From positions 310,001 through 374,000 of the forward strand of contig JAFQCT010000012.1 of assembly GCA_017399405.1 (NCBI GenBank): a stretch of DNA of 64,000 bases, written 5' to 3'. How positions within the stretch are numbered: position 1 is the stretch's first letter; each line of letters starts with the position of its first letter. A program made the position numbers and the translations under genes. The notes beneath the pieces are model-generated. The model searched no databases. It was given only the letters and a program-made list of their open reading frames with translations, and had not been told where the DNA came from. Positions 38,155-47,179 of this stretch are shown piece by piece. This DNA is from Clostridia bacterium (GTDB lineage Bacteria > Bacillota > Clostridia > Oscillospirales > Acutalibacteraceae).

Positions 38155-38160
38155 TGCTCA

Positions 38161-38192
38161 AAAAAATGGCGAGGTCATAAAAGACCTCGCCA
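38161..38192 (-). terminator. intrinsic terminator of the parA-parB-serS operon
   Basis: A perfect 10-bp stem TGGCGAGGTC/GACCTCGCCA (38167-38176 with 38183-38192) is followed on the minus strand by a U tract, the complement of AAAAAA at 38161-38166. Confidence 0.88.
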
Positions 38193-38219
38193 TAAGTAAG
38201 ATATCCTTACAATTCGTTC

Positions 38220-38987
38220 TTATTTTGTTTTTACAAATGTAAAGTTTTCTTTTACATATGAAACAAAATCAAATTCCGCATCATAACCTACGCCATCTAC
38301 ACACGCATAACTAATATTGTATACTGTTTTATCTACAAGGAAATAAAGTGTTTCGACATAGTGAATAACTTTTCCGTCTTTATCAACTATTTTAAACTTA
38401 TAAATCTTACAAGGATAAGTATCTGCTGTAAACACGCCTGAACTTTTATCTATTGTGCATTTACCACCAAGATATTTTTCAACATCAGGATTTGTCTTGA
38501 TAAGTTCCTTGAGTTTTGCTTCGTCATTGATAATGTTCATAAGTTCTTCGTTTGATTTATCAGTTGTTGTTAACGCATCTTCAAACTTTTCATCTTTTTC
38601 TAACTCATAAGTTTCTGAAAACTGAATATAGCACTTATTGTCTGTTTTATCTTTATTAACTCTGTCCACATCAGTTGAAGTCCAACCATCAAGGAGTTTC
38701 AAAGTAAAGTTTGAGCCATACATAATGCCATCAACTGGAAGTGAGCCCGGCACATTAACATAATATGTCTGTGGCTCACCATTGCCAAATGTAATAGGTT
38801 CGCCATCATTATTAGTAACAACCACAGCAAGCTGATTTTCTTCTACAATTGTATTACCCTCAGCATCTGTTGCAAGAAGAAGTTCTTCGCCACCGATTTT
38901 TGTTGTTTTGTACTTTTGGCCACAACCTACAAACGCTGTTACCATTACTACAAGAACAAGTGCGATTGCAATAATTTTCTTTTCCAT
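38220..38987 (-). CDS. Putative lipoprotein
   Basis: 255 residues. The N-terminus MEKKIIAIALVLVVMVTAF is followed by VGC, a lipobox. The rest is a soluble domain rich in Lys, Asp and Thr, with no motif I recognise. It is the last gene of the apparent operon parA-parB-serS-DUF3048-lipoprotein (13 bases after the DUF3048 gene) and is followed by a strong terminator. Function unknown. Confidence 0.78.
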   Translation of the reverse strand: MEKKIIAIALVLVVMVTAFVGCGQKYKTTKIGGEELLLATDAEGNTIVEENQLAVVVTNNDGEPITFGNGEPQTYYVNVPGSLPVDGIMYGSNFTLKLLDGWTSTDVDRVNKDKTDNKCYIQFSETYELEKDEKFEDALTTTDKSNEELMNIINDEAKLKELIKTNPDVEKYLGGKCTIDKSSGVFTADTYPCKIYKFKIVDKDGKVIHYVETLYFLVDKTVYNISYACVDGVGYDAEFDFVSYVKENFTFVKTK

Positions 38988-39000
38988 AATAATTCCTCCG

Positions 39001-40116
39001 TTACTCTGTTACTTTTGTAAGACTACGGTTTGCTTCAGGAACAACGCCAATCCAAGTTTGACCGCTGTTTACAACCAATGCCTGACCATTTACGCTTGTG
39101 AATTCAAGTGCACCTGATTTACCGTTCTTTGACCAATAAATCTTCTGACCTACACCGCCTGATACATAGAAACCTTCGCCCTTGATTTCCATATTCCACT
39201 CTTTATGACCTTTACCTGTGTTAAGAGTATCAACAGGTGTATACATAACAATAACATTTTCAACAGCCATTTCTTTACCGTTGTTACCGTCTGTCATAGC
39301 CTTGTTGTTAAGGTAGTTTGTGTATTTCTTTGTTTCTGCGTTATATTTGAATGTATGAACATAACCTGATGAGAATGTTACTGTAATTGCTGAGCAATCG
39401 CCGGTAACTGATGTGTCACCCCATACATTGTTTGCACCTTCAAGTGAAACTTCAAATGGTTCCCAGCCATTTACGGTCTGTTTTGTTGAATAACCAAGTT
39501 TTGAGATTGCGTTTATAATGTTTTTACCGCTTGTGCAACCTCTGTGTTCAGAACTTGTACTTCTTGTAGTATCTCTGAAGAAATATGTACCTGAATATTT
39601 CATACCGTCAATATTGTTGACACCAAGATTTTTGATTGTTGGATATGCGAGTGTAAAACCTTTTTCATCACTACCGCCCCAATGTACGAAAATAGCATTC
39701 ATACCTTTAGCGATTTCAACATAGTCATGACGAGCACTTCTTGTTGGACCTACTTTATTTGGAATGTCCTCTGCATCAGCATAAATCCACATCATTCGTG
39801 TAATTCCGCCTTCAACACAACCTTCAATAACAATATCAGGTGTTGAAAGTCCCCATTGTGGTCTTGCAGCAGGGGAGTTTTCTACCATAATTGCAATAGG
39901 TCTTGCACCGATTGCACTGTCTGACAAATCTGCTTTACCTGTAAGCGGATTGACATTTTTTGGCAAATCCTTGTTTTCTGTTGTTGATTCTTCGCCATTT
40001 GTTGTTGAAACATTACCAGACTGCTCATAATTATTTTCATCTTTACAAGCACCGAATGTGAAAATCAACGCAAACACCATAATCAAACTGATTATTCTAA
40101 TAAGATTCTTTTTCAT
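39001..40116 (-). CDS. DUF3048 domain lipoprotein (YerB-like)
   Basis: A 371-residue lipoprotein (lipobox FTFGAC) with a Glu/Thr/Asn-rich spacer and the DUF3048 signature. The signature runs from NPLTGKADLSD through ARPIAIMVENSPAARPQWGL, GGITRMMWIYAD, VGPTRSARHDYVEIA and FVHWGGSD. Bacillus YerB is the named homologue; its role is not settled. It follows serS by 27 bases and precedes another lipoprotein gene by 13. Confidence 0.9.
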   Translation of the reverse strand: MKKNLIRIISLIMVFALIFTFGACKDENNYEQSGNVSTTNGEESTTENKDLPKNVNPLTGKADLSDSAIGARPIAIMVENSPAARPQWGLSTPDIVIEGCVEGGITRMMWIYADAEDIPNKVGPTRSARHDYVEIAKGMNAIFVHWGGSDEKGFTLAYPTIKNLGVNNIDGMKYSGTYFFRDTTRSTSSEHRGCTSGKNIINAISKLGYSTKQTVNGWEPFEVSLEGANNVWGDTSVTGDCSAITVTFSSGYVHTFKYNAETKKYTNYLNNKAMTDGNNGKEMAVENVIVMYTPVDTLNTGKGHKEWNMEIKGEGFYVSGGVGQKIYWSKNGKSGALEFTSVNGQALVVNSGQTWIGVVPEANRSLTKVTE

Positions 40117-40143
40117 TTGTATATCCCTCTCAAAATGAGTTTT

Positions 40144-41424
40144 TTACTTCTCAATCTTTGTTTTTCCACCCATATACATCTGTAATGGTTTTGGAATGTT
40201 AATGCTACCGTCTGCATTTAAGTTGTTTTCAAGGAATGCAATCAACATTCTTGGTGGTGCAACTACTGTATTATTAAGTGTATGTGCGAAATAGTTACCG
40301 TCTTTGCTCTTAACACGAATTCCCAATCTTCTTGCCTGTGCGTCACCAAGGTTTGAGCAGGAACCTACTTCAAAGTATTTCTGCTGACGAGGGCTCCAAG
40401 CCTCAACATCACAACTCTTAACCTTTAAGTCTGCAAGGTCACCTGAACAACATTCAAGTGTTCTTACAGGAATATCAAGTGAACGGAAGAAGTCAACTGA
40501 GTTCTGCCAGAGAACATCATACCATTTCATACTTTCTTCAGGCTTACAAACAACAATCATTTCTTGCTTTTCGAACTGATGAATTCTGTAAACGCCACGC
40601 TCTTCAATACCGTGTGCACCAACTTCTTTTCTGAAGCAAGGGGAGTAGCTTGTAAGTGTTTTTGGAAGCTCATCTTCAGGAATAAAACTGTCAATAAACT
40701 TACCAATCATTGAGTGTTCGCTTGTACCGATAAGATAAAGGTCTTCACCCTCAATCTTATACATCATATTTTCCATTTCTGCGAAACTCATAACGCCTGT
40801 AACAACATCGCTACGAATCATAAATGGTGGAATATAATAGGTAAAGCCACGGTCTATCATAAAATCGCGTGCATAAGAAAGAATTGCTGAATGTAATCTT
40901 GCAATATCACCGCAAAGGTAATAAAAACCGTTACCGCTTGTCTTTCTTGCACTGTCAAGGTCGATACCGTTAAGGTTTTCCATAATATCAACATGATATG
41001 GAACTTCAAAATCAGGTGTTACAGGCTCACCGTAACGCTGAATTTCAACATTTTCACTATCGTCCTTACCAATTGGAACGCTATCGTCAATAATGTTAGG
41101 AATTACAAGCATAATCTTGCGGATTTCTTCTTCAAGTTCTGCTTCTTTAGTTTGAAGAGATGCAAGCTCGTCTGCCATATCTTTAACTTTCTGCTTAACA
41201 ACTTCTGCCTCGTCGCGTTTGCCCTGAGCCATAAGTCCGCCAATCTCTTTACTTACAGAGTTGCGGAGTGCACGAAGCTCATCGCCACGACCTTTTGCAG
41301 CTCTGTATTCAGCGTCAAGCTCAATTACTTTATCAACAAGTGGAAGTTTTTCGTCCTGAAACTTTTTCTTAATGTTTTCTTTAACAACATCAGGATTAGT
41401 TCTTAAAAATTTAATATCTAACAT
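40144..41424 (-). CDS. serS: Serine--tRNA ligase
   Basis: It charges tRNA-Ser (and tRNA-Sec where present). The 426 residues begin with MLDIKFLRTNPDVVKENIKK and the N-terminal coiled-coil arm (~30-105). Class II motif 2 FRKEVGAHGIEERGVYRIHQ and motif 3 near APPRMLIAFLENN are present. It is 15 bases after parB with no terminator between, and is likely co-transcribed with it. I saw no T-box upstream. Confidence 0.97.
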   Translation of the reverse strand: MLDIKFLRTNPDVVKENIKKKFQDEKLPLVDKVIELDAEYRAAKGRGDELRALRNSVSKEIGGLMAQGKRDEAEVVKQKVKDMADELASLQTKEAELEEEIRKIMLVIPNIIDDSVPIGKDDSENVEIQRYGEPVTPDFEVPYHVDIMENLNGIDLDSARKTSGNGFYYLCGDIARLHSAILSYARDFMIDRGFTYYIPPFMIRSDVVTGVMSFAEMENMMYKIEGEDLYLIGTSEHSMIGKFIDSFIPEDELPKTLTSYSPCFRKEVGAHGIEERGVYRIHQFEKQEMIVVCKPEESMKWYDVLWQNSVDFFRSLDIPVRTLECCSGDLADLKVKSCDVEAWSPRQQKYFEVGSCSNLGDAQARRLGIRVKSKDGNYFAHTLNNTVVAPPRMLIAFLENNLNADGSINIPKPLQMYMGGKTKIEK

Positions 41425-41439
41425 ATATATTTCCTTTCG

Positions 41440-42309
41440 TTACTCTTTATCAAACTCTTTAGCAAGTTTTGTCAAATCTTCTTTGCCGAAGAATTCAAAT
41501 TCAAGAGTGCCTTTATGACCTGTATTTGACAAATAGATTTTAACTTTTCTGCCAAGTATATTTGTAAGGGCAATCTCAACTTCGTCATAGAATTTGTCGC
41601 GTTTTTTCTCACGCTTTTTAGGTGTTGGTTTTTCACCTTGCAAAGCGTATTTTACCATTTTTTCAACCTGACGGACTGAAAGTTCCTGACTAATTGCTGC
41701 TTCAGCAATTTTAAGCATTTCTTTTTCATCGTCAAGGGAAAGTAGAGCTCGGGAGTGACCCGCTGTGAGTTTTCCGTCACTTAACAATTTAAGTACAGAA
41801 GAGGGGAGTTTTAATAATCTTAATGTATTTGTAACTGCTACACGGGATTTGCCTACGCGGTCAGCAGTTTCTTCTTGTGTGAACCCGTAAGTTTCAATAA
41901 GAGATTTAAGACCTTGTGCCTCTTCAACCGGATTTAAGTCCTCACGCTGTAAATTCTCAATAAGAGCAAACACGCTTGCTTCTTCGTCAGTCATTTCACG
42001 AATTGTAACGGGAACTTCTGTAAGCCCTGCCATACGGGCTGCTCGCCATCTGCGTTCACCGGCTACAAGCTGATAGCTACCGTCAAGCATAGGGCGAACA
42101 AGTAATGGTTGGATTATTCCGTTCTGCTCAATGCTTTTTGACAATTCTTCAAGTGCTTTTTCGTCAAAAACGCGTCTTGGCTGGTCACGATTTGGCTCGA
42201 TTTCGTTAATTCCTAATGTTACAGCACTGTTTGCATTATCAAATGCTGAGTTTTCAGAAAAAAGATTGTCAAACCCGTTGTTTTTATTTAAGCCACCTTT
42301 TTTTGCCAT
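41440..42309 (-). CDS. parB: Chromosome partitioning protein ParB/Spo0J
   Basis: A CTPase clamp that loads at parS and spreads along DNA to organise origins. The 289 residues contain the ParB N-terminal motifs QPRRVFDEK, NGIIQPLLVRP and the CTP-binding GERRWRAARMAGL. Next come ENLQREDLNPVEEA, a helix-turn-helix (SRVAVTNTLRLLKLP), and the dimerisation end. It is 12 bases after parA. Two parS sites lie 1.1 and 3.3 kb upstream. Confidence 0.95.
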   Translation of the reverse strand: MAKKGGLNKNNGFDNLFSENSAFDNANSAVTLGINEIEPNRDQPRRVFDEKALEELSKSIEQNGIIQPLLVRPMLDGSYQLVAGERRWRAARMAGLTEVPVTIREMTDEEASVFALIENLQREDLNPVEEAQGLKSLIETYGFTQEETADRVGKSRVAVTNTLRLLKLPSSVLKLLSDGKLTAGHSRALLSLDDEKEMLKIAEAAISQELSVRQVEKMVKYALQGEKPTPKKREKKRDKFYDEVEIALTNILGRKVKIYLSNTGHKGTLEFEFFGKEDLTKLAKEFDKE

Positions 42310-42321
42310 ATCTTCACCTCA

Positions 42322-43086
42322 TCACTTCTGTTGTGATAAGAATTCGTCTGCAAATGCGTCATAAGCCAACGCACCTTTTGAATGCTTATCATAATACATA
42401 ATCGGCTCGCCAAAAGATGGAGCCTCGGAAAGTCTTACATTTCTTGGTATAGTGGTTTTATAGACTTTATTTGGAAAGAACTTTTTAATTTCTGTTACAA
42501 CCTGTTGTGTAAGGTTAAGTCTTCCGTCATACATTGTCTGCAAAACACCCTCAAGTTCAATATGAGGGTTATAAAGACGCTTAACCTGACGAACTGTTGC
42601 CATTAACTGTGCAAGTCCTTCAAGTGCGTAGAACTCACACTGAACGGGAACTAAAAATGTATCTGAAGCGGTTAAAGCGTTTATTGTAATAAGTCCAAGA
42701 GATGGGGGACAGTCAAAGAAAATATAATCATACTTGTCCCAAACTTGTGCAACTGCAGTTTTTAATCTGCTTTCTCTGTGTTCAAGTTCAATAAGAGCAA
42801 CTTCTGCACCTGCAAGGTTTAAGTTTGCAGGAATAATATCAACATTTTTGAACTGTGTTTTGATTATAGCGTCATTTGCATTTACATCATTAACAAGAAT
42901 ATCATAAGAAGATTGTGTGATTTTTCTTTTGCTTATGCCGAAACCACTTGTAGAGTTACCCTGTGGGTCAATGTCTGCAAGCAAAACCTTAAAGCCTTTA
43001 GCACCCACTGCGGCTGCAAGGCTTACTGCTGTAGTAGTTTTACCTACTCCACCTTTTTGGTTTATAATTGAAACTACTTTTGCCAA
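42322..43086 (-). CDS. parA: ParA/Soj chromosome partitioning ATPase
   Basis: A Walker-type ATPase that works with ParB on origin segregation and, as Soj, acts on DnaA. The deviant Walker A KGGVGKTT lies near residue 10, with FDCPPSLGLI around residue 120. The start is best read as TTG at 43086, giving MAKVVSIINQKGG: GGAG lies eight bases upstream. The longer form starting GTG at 43095 would overlap that ribosome site. The protein is 254 residues. The upstream gap carries a parS site. Confidence 0.95.
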   Translation of the reverse strand: MAKVVSIINQKGGVGKTTTAVSLAAAVGAKGFKVLLADIDPQGNSTSGFGISKRKITQSSYDILVNDVNANDAIIKTQFKNVDIIPANLNLAGAEVALIELEHRESRLKTAVAQVWDKYDYIFFDCPPSLGLITINALTASDTFLVPVQCEFYALEGLAQLMATVRQVKRLYNPHIELEGVLQTMYDGRLNLTQQVVTEIKKFFPNKVYKTTIPRNVRLSEAPSFGEPIMYYDKHSKGALAYDAFADEFLSQQK

Positions 43087-43400
43087 AAATCCCACTCCGA
43101 AACAGTAAAAAGGGCATTTTTATTACCCTATTACCCGATTTTATACAAGTATATCATATAATTTATAAAAATTAAAGTGTAAATTAAGAAAATTTACAAA
43201 ATATATAGTTATTTTTGGGTTTTTATTCCAGTAACTGCCGATAAGAGCGATGTGCAATTATTTGTGAGATATTTTTTTATTGGAGCCGTTCAAAAACGCA
43301 GGCAATACTTTGTGTATTGACGAGTATTTTGGGCGAGCTACTATGGGAAAATAGCCACAAAGAGTTGTGCATAAGATTGCAATCGGTAGTTACAAAACAA

Positions 43401-43416
43401 TGTTTCACGTGGAACA
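43401..43416 (-). promoter_or_regulatory. parS site 1
   Basis: TGTTTCACGTGGAACA; its complement reads TGTTCCACGTGAAACA, an exact fit to the consensus TGTTNCACGTGAAACA. It lies in the intergenic region upstream of parA. Confidence 0.93.
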
Positions 43417-43426
43417 TTTTTTACTT

Positions 43427-43461
43427 ATATAGCAAAAGACCTCCCATTACGAGAGGCCTTT
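43427..43461 (-). terminator. second, weaker terminator-like hairpin after noc
   Basis: A 9-bp stem with one G-U pair (43435-43443 with 43453-43461), with a short U-containing tail on the minus strand. It adjoins parS site 1. Confidence 0.45.
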
Positions 43462-43514
43462 CGCTGTGGATGTGGGGTGTGAAAGAGAAGGATATGGGTG
43501 GCTTTCGCCACTAT

Positions 43515-43557
43515 ATAAAAACACCGCTCATATTGTTATCGGGGGATAACACGGTGA
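43515..43557 (-). terminator. intrinsic terminator of the rpmH...noc operon
   Basis: On the minus strand, CACCG pairs with CGGTG (43552-43556 with 43522-43526). An inner perfect GTTATC/GATAAC stem lies near 43535-43550. UUUUUAUA follows. It starts 9 bases after the noc stop codon. Confidence 0.75.
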
Positions 43558-43565
43558 TTTTACCG

Positions 43566-44396
43566 TTATTGATTACTTGCCATTGGCTTGTCATCAAGTT
43601 TTGGAATACGAACTATGTATTCAACATACTCGTCAGTTTCGGTTTTAACAGAATCTGCATCAACACCTGCACGGCGGATTGTATCAACTGCATTGTTAAG
43701 AGTATTTATGAAAATTCTTATATCCTTAAAGCCACGCAACATCTGCTTTTTAGGAGTTTCGTTCTTGCGTAGCATCTGGTCAATAAGAGTTTCACTTTCG
43801 TTTACATTTAAGTGACGGTCAATAATAATTGACAATGCTCTTGCACGCTGAACTTCGTCATTTATAGAAAGTAACGCCCTTGCGTGACGCTCTGTAAGTC
43901 CTGCACGACTTATCTGATAACGCATTTCATCACTTAACTTTAATAATCTTAACTTATTTGACACTGTTGATTGTGCTTTACCAAGTTTTCTGCAAAGTTC
44001 TTCTTGTCCCATGTGATAATCACTTATAAGGGTTGCTAAGGCCTCTGCCTCTTCAAAGTAATCTAAATCTTGTCTCTGCAGATTTTCAAGAACAGCAAAC
44101 ACCGCAGAATCTGTTTCTGATATTTCATTTACCACGCAAGGAACTTTTGTAAGTCCTACAAGTCGTGCGGCACGAAGTCTTCGTTCACCTGCAATCAACT
44201 CATATTTTCCGTTTTCAAGCGGTCTTACAAGTAAAGGTTGTAAAATACCGTTGGTACGGATACTTTGTGCAAGTCCTTCAAGTTCGTCATAATCAAACCG
44301 TTTTCTTGGTTGATTTGGATTTGGGAGAATATCGCTTTGCGGAATTTGCAGTATTTTATTTTCAGTTCTAATTTTATCGTGATAATGTTTTCTCAT
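43566..44396 (-). CDS. noc: Nucleoid occlusion protein Noc (ParB paralogue)
   Basis: It binds specific sites and prevents septum formation over the nucleoid. The 276 residues are ParB-like: QPRKRFDYDELEG, NGILQPLLVRP, GERRLRAARLVG, ENLQRQDLDYFEEA, and a helix-turn-helix with GKAQSTVSNKLRLLKL. Its place directly after rsmG and before parA is the Noc position in Bacillota, which is why I prefer Noc to a second ParB. The Bacillus membrane-targeting N-terminal helix is not obvious here. Confidence 0.87.
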   Translation of the reverse strand: MRKHYHDKIRTENKILQIPQSDILPNPNQPRKRFDYDELEGLAQSIRTNGILQPLLVRPLENGKYELIAGERRLRAARLVGLTKVPCVVNEISETDSAVFAVLENLQRQDLDYFEEAEALATLISDYHMGQEELCRKLGKAQSTVSNKLRLLKLSDEMRYQISRAGLTERHARALLSINDEVQRARALSIIIDRHLNVNESETLIDQMLRKNETPKKQMLRGFKDIRIFINTLNNAVDTIRRAGVDADSVKTETDEYVEYIVRIPKLDDKPMASNQ

Positions 44397-44412
44397 AAAA
44401 AATAACCTCCGC

Positions 44413-44443
44413 AGTGCTTGTCCTTGTTTACAAGTTTAGCACT
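44413..44443. repeat. hairpin just upstream of noc
   Basis: A nested stem AGTGCT/AGCACT with an inner CTTGT/ACAAG, directly before the CGGAGG ribosome site of noc. There is no U run. Possible leader structure. Confidence 0.45.
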
Positions 44444-44508
44444 ACAAAGGTCTGTTTGTAAAGAAAATCCGTTTGCCATATTTGGCTCTATATCAACGGT
44501 TTTCGCTA

Positions 44509-45222
44509 TTATTTTAATGGTTTTTTAGCAATCTGTGCAGATGGGCGTGGGTATTTTGTCGGAGTTTGCGAATTCTTTTTTATAAGAATTATTCTGCGAG
44601 GCATATTTTCGACTAAATCGAACACAATATCCTCTTGAATTTTTCCACCAAGTATTCCTATTGCCATTTTAGCCTCGTTCATTTCTTCATTACTTTCAGC
44701 AGATTTCATTGAAACGAATGTGCCACCTTGTTTTACAAATGGCAAACAATATTCAGACAAAACGGGGAGTGCCGCAACAGCACGGGCAGTTGAAAAATCA
44801 AACTGTTCACGATATTTTGAAAGTTGTGCTGCTTCTTCAGCTCTCATATGAAGAATTTCGCCTTGAACACCACATTCATTTAATACACTTTCAATAAAAC
44901 CTAACTTTTTCTTTGTACTGTCAAGAAAAGTCATTTGAATATCAGGTCTTGCAAGTTTTAATACAAGACCAGGGAATCCTGCACCTGTGCCAACATCAAT
45001 AACCTTTGCGTTTTCAGGAATATCCACATAATTGAAAATAGCAAGACAATCAGCAAAATGCTTTACAGTTACATCATCAGGCTCTTTAATTGCAGTAAGA
45101 TTAAAACTTTTATTTGTCTCAATAAGCATTTCTGCAAATTTATCAAGCCGAGCAAATGCGTCCTCATCAACTGTAATATCAAATTTTTGAATTGTAGAAT
45201 AAAATAAATCTTTATTTAACAT
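44509..45222 (-). CDS. rsmG: 16S rRNA (guanine527-N7)-methyltransferase RsmG
   Basis: It makes m7G527 in 16S rRNA using S-adenosylmethionine. The SAM-binding motif VIDVGTGAGFPGLVLKLARP lies near residue 75, and FSTARAVAALPVLSEYCLP is also present. The 237 residues are the normal length, plus a basic tail. It begins 8 bases after mnmG, the usual pair. Loss of RsmG gives low-level streptomycin resistance in other bacteria; this copy looks intact. Confidence 0.96.
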   Translation of the reverse strand: MLNKDLFYSTIQKFDITVDEDAFARLDKFAEMLIETNKSFNLTAIKEPDDVTVKHFADCLAIFNYVDIPENAKVIDVGTGAGFPGLVLKLARPDIQMTFLDSTKKKLGFIESVLNECGVQGEILHMRAEEAAQLSKYREQFDFSTARAVAALPVLSEYCLPFVKQGGTFVSMKSAESNEEMNEAKMAIGILGGKIQEDIVFDLVENMPRRIILIKKNSQTPTKYPRPSAQIAKKPLK

Positions 45223-45230
45223 ATTAAAAC

Positions 45231-47102
45231 CTATTTTCTTTCGTTTTTACTTAAATGAATAAGCAATACTGAAATATCTGATGGTGAAACTCCGCTAATT
45301 CGTGATGCTTGACCAACACTTTCGGGACGGACTTTTTTAAGTTTTTCCCTTGCTTCAAGACGAAGTGAGTAAACATCGTCATAATCAATATCAGCAGGGA
45401 TTTTCTTAACTTCAAGTCTTCTCATTTCGTCAACCTTTGCTTGCTGACGCTTAATGTAGCCCTCATATTTCAAATCAATTTCAACTTGTTCAAAAATATC
45501 TTGTGGAAGTTCCGGTCGGGTTTTGTCGAATGGTGTAAGACATTCATAATCAAGTTGTGGTCGTTTAATAAGTTCAGCAAGGCGAATACCCGTTTTCATC
45601 GGGGCTGTTTCACGTGAAACAAGAACTTCGTTGATTTCAGGTGAGGGGGCAATAGTAACTGATTCTACCCTTTCACGCTCTTGTGCTATGAGTTCAAGTT
45701 TTTTCTTGAACTTGTTATATCTTTCTTCACTTATAAGTCCGATTTTATAACCGTACTCTGTAAGACGAATATCAGCATTATCCTGACGGAGTAAAAGTCT
45801 GTATTCGCTACGGGAAGTCATCATTCTGTATGGGTCAGAACAACCCTTTGTAACAAGGTCATCAATAAGTGTACCAATATATGAACTTGCACGGTCAAGA
45901 ATAAATGGCTCTTTGCCCTGAACTTTACGAACTGCGTTCACACCTGCAATAACTCCTTGTGCGGCAGCTTCTTCATAACCTGATGAACCATTGAACTGAC
46001 CTGCACCGAAAAGATTTTCTATATCATTAAATTCAAGAGATGCTTTAAGTGCCAATGGGTCAACGCAATCGTACTCAATAGCATAAGCAGTTCTCATAAC
46101 CTCAACATTCTCAAGACCTTTAATACTACGCAAGAATTTAAGTTGAACATCTTCGGGAAGAGATGATGACATACCTTGCAAATACAGCTCTTCTGTATCA
46201 AGTCCACAAGGCTCAATGAAAAGTTGATGTCTTTCTTTTTCTTCAAATCGTACAATCTTATCTTCAATACTTGGGCAATATCTTGGACCTACACCCTCAA
46301 TTTTACCTGAATAGAGAGGGGAACGGTGAATATTTTCAAGAATAATACGCTTTGTTTCCTCGTTTGTATATGTAATATGACATACTTCTTTATTCTCCGG
46401 CAAAATTTCAGTTTCATAAGAGAATGGAACAACTTGCTCATCACCCTCTTGAACTTCAAGTTGTGAAAAATCAACACTGCGTCTATTAACGCGTGATGGA
46501 GTACCTGTCTTAAATCGTCTTAAAGGAATATTCATTTTATAAAGTGCTTGCGAAAGACGGGTTGCAGGGAACATTCCGTCAGGGCCACTTTCAAAAGAAA
46601 CATCTCCAATATAAATACGACCACCAAGAAATGTACCCGTTGCTATTATTACTGCCTTTGCTGTGTAGATTGCCTCAAGATTTGTTTTAAGGTAGAAAAC
46701 ACCGTCCTTTTTATAAAGGTCAACGATTTCAGCCTGTTTCATATCGAGATTTTCTTGTTTTTCAAGAGTATGCTTCATATATTTTGCATAATCGCGGCGG
46801 TCAATCTGTGCACGCAAAGAATGTACTGCTGGGCCTTTACCACGATTAAGCATTCTTGTCTGTATGGAATTTTTGTCAGCAGCTTTTCCCATTTCACCGC
46901 CAAGTGCATCAATTTCGCGGACAAGGTGACCTTTTGAAGTTCCACCAATTGATGGGTTACAAGGAAGATTACCAACCCAGTCCATATTGATTGTAAAAAT
47001 AATAGTTGACGCACCAAGGCGTGCAGAAGCAAGTGCCGCTTCAATTCCCGCGTGACCGGCACCAATTACTGCTATATCATATTCTTTTGCAAAATATTCC
47101 AT
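45231..47102 (-). CDS. mnmG: tRNA uridine 5-carboxymethylaminomethyl modification enzyme MnmG (GidA)
   Basis: With MnmE it installs the cmnm5 group on wobble uridine 34 of several tRNAs. The FAD-binding GAGHAGIEAALASARLG lies at the N-terminus. PSIGGTSKGHLVREIDALGG, GLDTEELYLQGMS and the C-terminal helical domain (YIKRQQ, ISGVSPSDIS) follow. The start at 47102 has AAGGAA upstream; a longer frame to 47159 would read through a palindromic repeat. The protein is 623 residues. A perfect parS site lies inside the gene. Its partner mnmE is 15 kb away at 62322. Confidence 0.96.
   Translation of the reverse strand: MEYFAKEYDIAVIGAGHAGIEAALASARLGASTIIFTINMDWVGNLPCNPSIGGTSKGHLVREIDALGGEMGKAADKNSIQTRMLNRGKGPAVHSLRAQIDRRDYAKYMKHTLEKQENLDMKQAEIVDLYKKDGVFYLKTNLEAIYTAKAVIIATGTFLGGRIYIGDVSFESGPDGMFPATRLSQALYKMNIPLRRFKTGTPSRVNRRSVDFSQLEVQEGDEQVVPFSYETEILPENKEVCHITYTNEETKRIILENIHRSPLYSGKIEGVGPRYCPSIEDKIVRFEEKERHQLFIEPCGLDTEELYLQGMSSSLPEDVQLKFLRSIKGLENVEVMRTAYAIEYDCVDPLALKASLEFNDIENLFGAGQFNGSSGYEEAAAQGVIAGVNAVRKVQGKEPFILDRASSYIGTLIDDLVTKGCSDPYRMMTSRSEYRLLLRQDNADIRLTEYGYKIGLISEERYNKFKKKLELIAQERERVESVTIAPSPEINEVLVSRETAPMKTGIRLAELIKRPQLDYECLTPFDKTRPELPQDIFEQVEIDLKYEGYIKRQQAKVDEMRRLEVKKIPADIDYDDVYSLRLEAREKLKKVRPESVGQASRISGVSPSDISVLLIHLSKNERK
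45606..45621. promoter_or_regulatory. parS site 2, inside mnmG
   Basis: TGTTTCACGTGAAACA, a perfect 16-bp palindromic parS. It lies within the mnmG codons for LVSRETAP. Confidence 0.96.
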
Positions 47103-47130
47103 AATATCAATTCCTTGAAAATCCTTATCT

Positions 47131-47179
47131 GCCTCCCTTGTCAAAGGGAGGGGGACCATCGAAGATGGTGGAGGGATTC
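47131..47179 (+). repeat. REP-like palindrome, left end of the DUF559 cassette
   Basis: 49 bases: an outer hairpin (CCTCCCTTGTCAAAGGGAGG type), then GGGACC-ATC-GAA-GAT-GGT, then GGAGGGATTC. It matches the copy at 47574-47622 in inverted orientation over its whole length apart from the inner hairpin and one loop base. It overlaps the stop codon of the DUF559 gene. Confidence 0.85.

Larger units (their letters stand above)
43087..43565. other. intergenic region between parA and noc
   Basis: 479 bases without a supported gene. It holds the noc terminator (43515-43557), a small GGTGGC-TTTC-GCCAC hairpin (43497-43511), a second hairpin with a modest U tail (43427-43461), and a parS site (43401-43416). 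An AT-rich stretch (43140-43230) probably carries the parA promoter, which I could not define well. Confidence 0.7.

Noticed and set aside
43317-43772. 151-codon frame on the + strand
   Set aside because: Half of it is antisense to noc and the rest crosses the parS/terminator gap; no ribosome site and no family resemblance.
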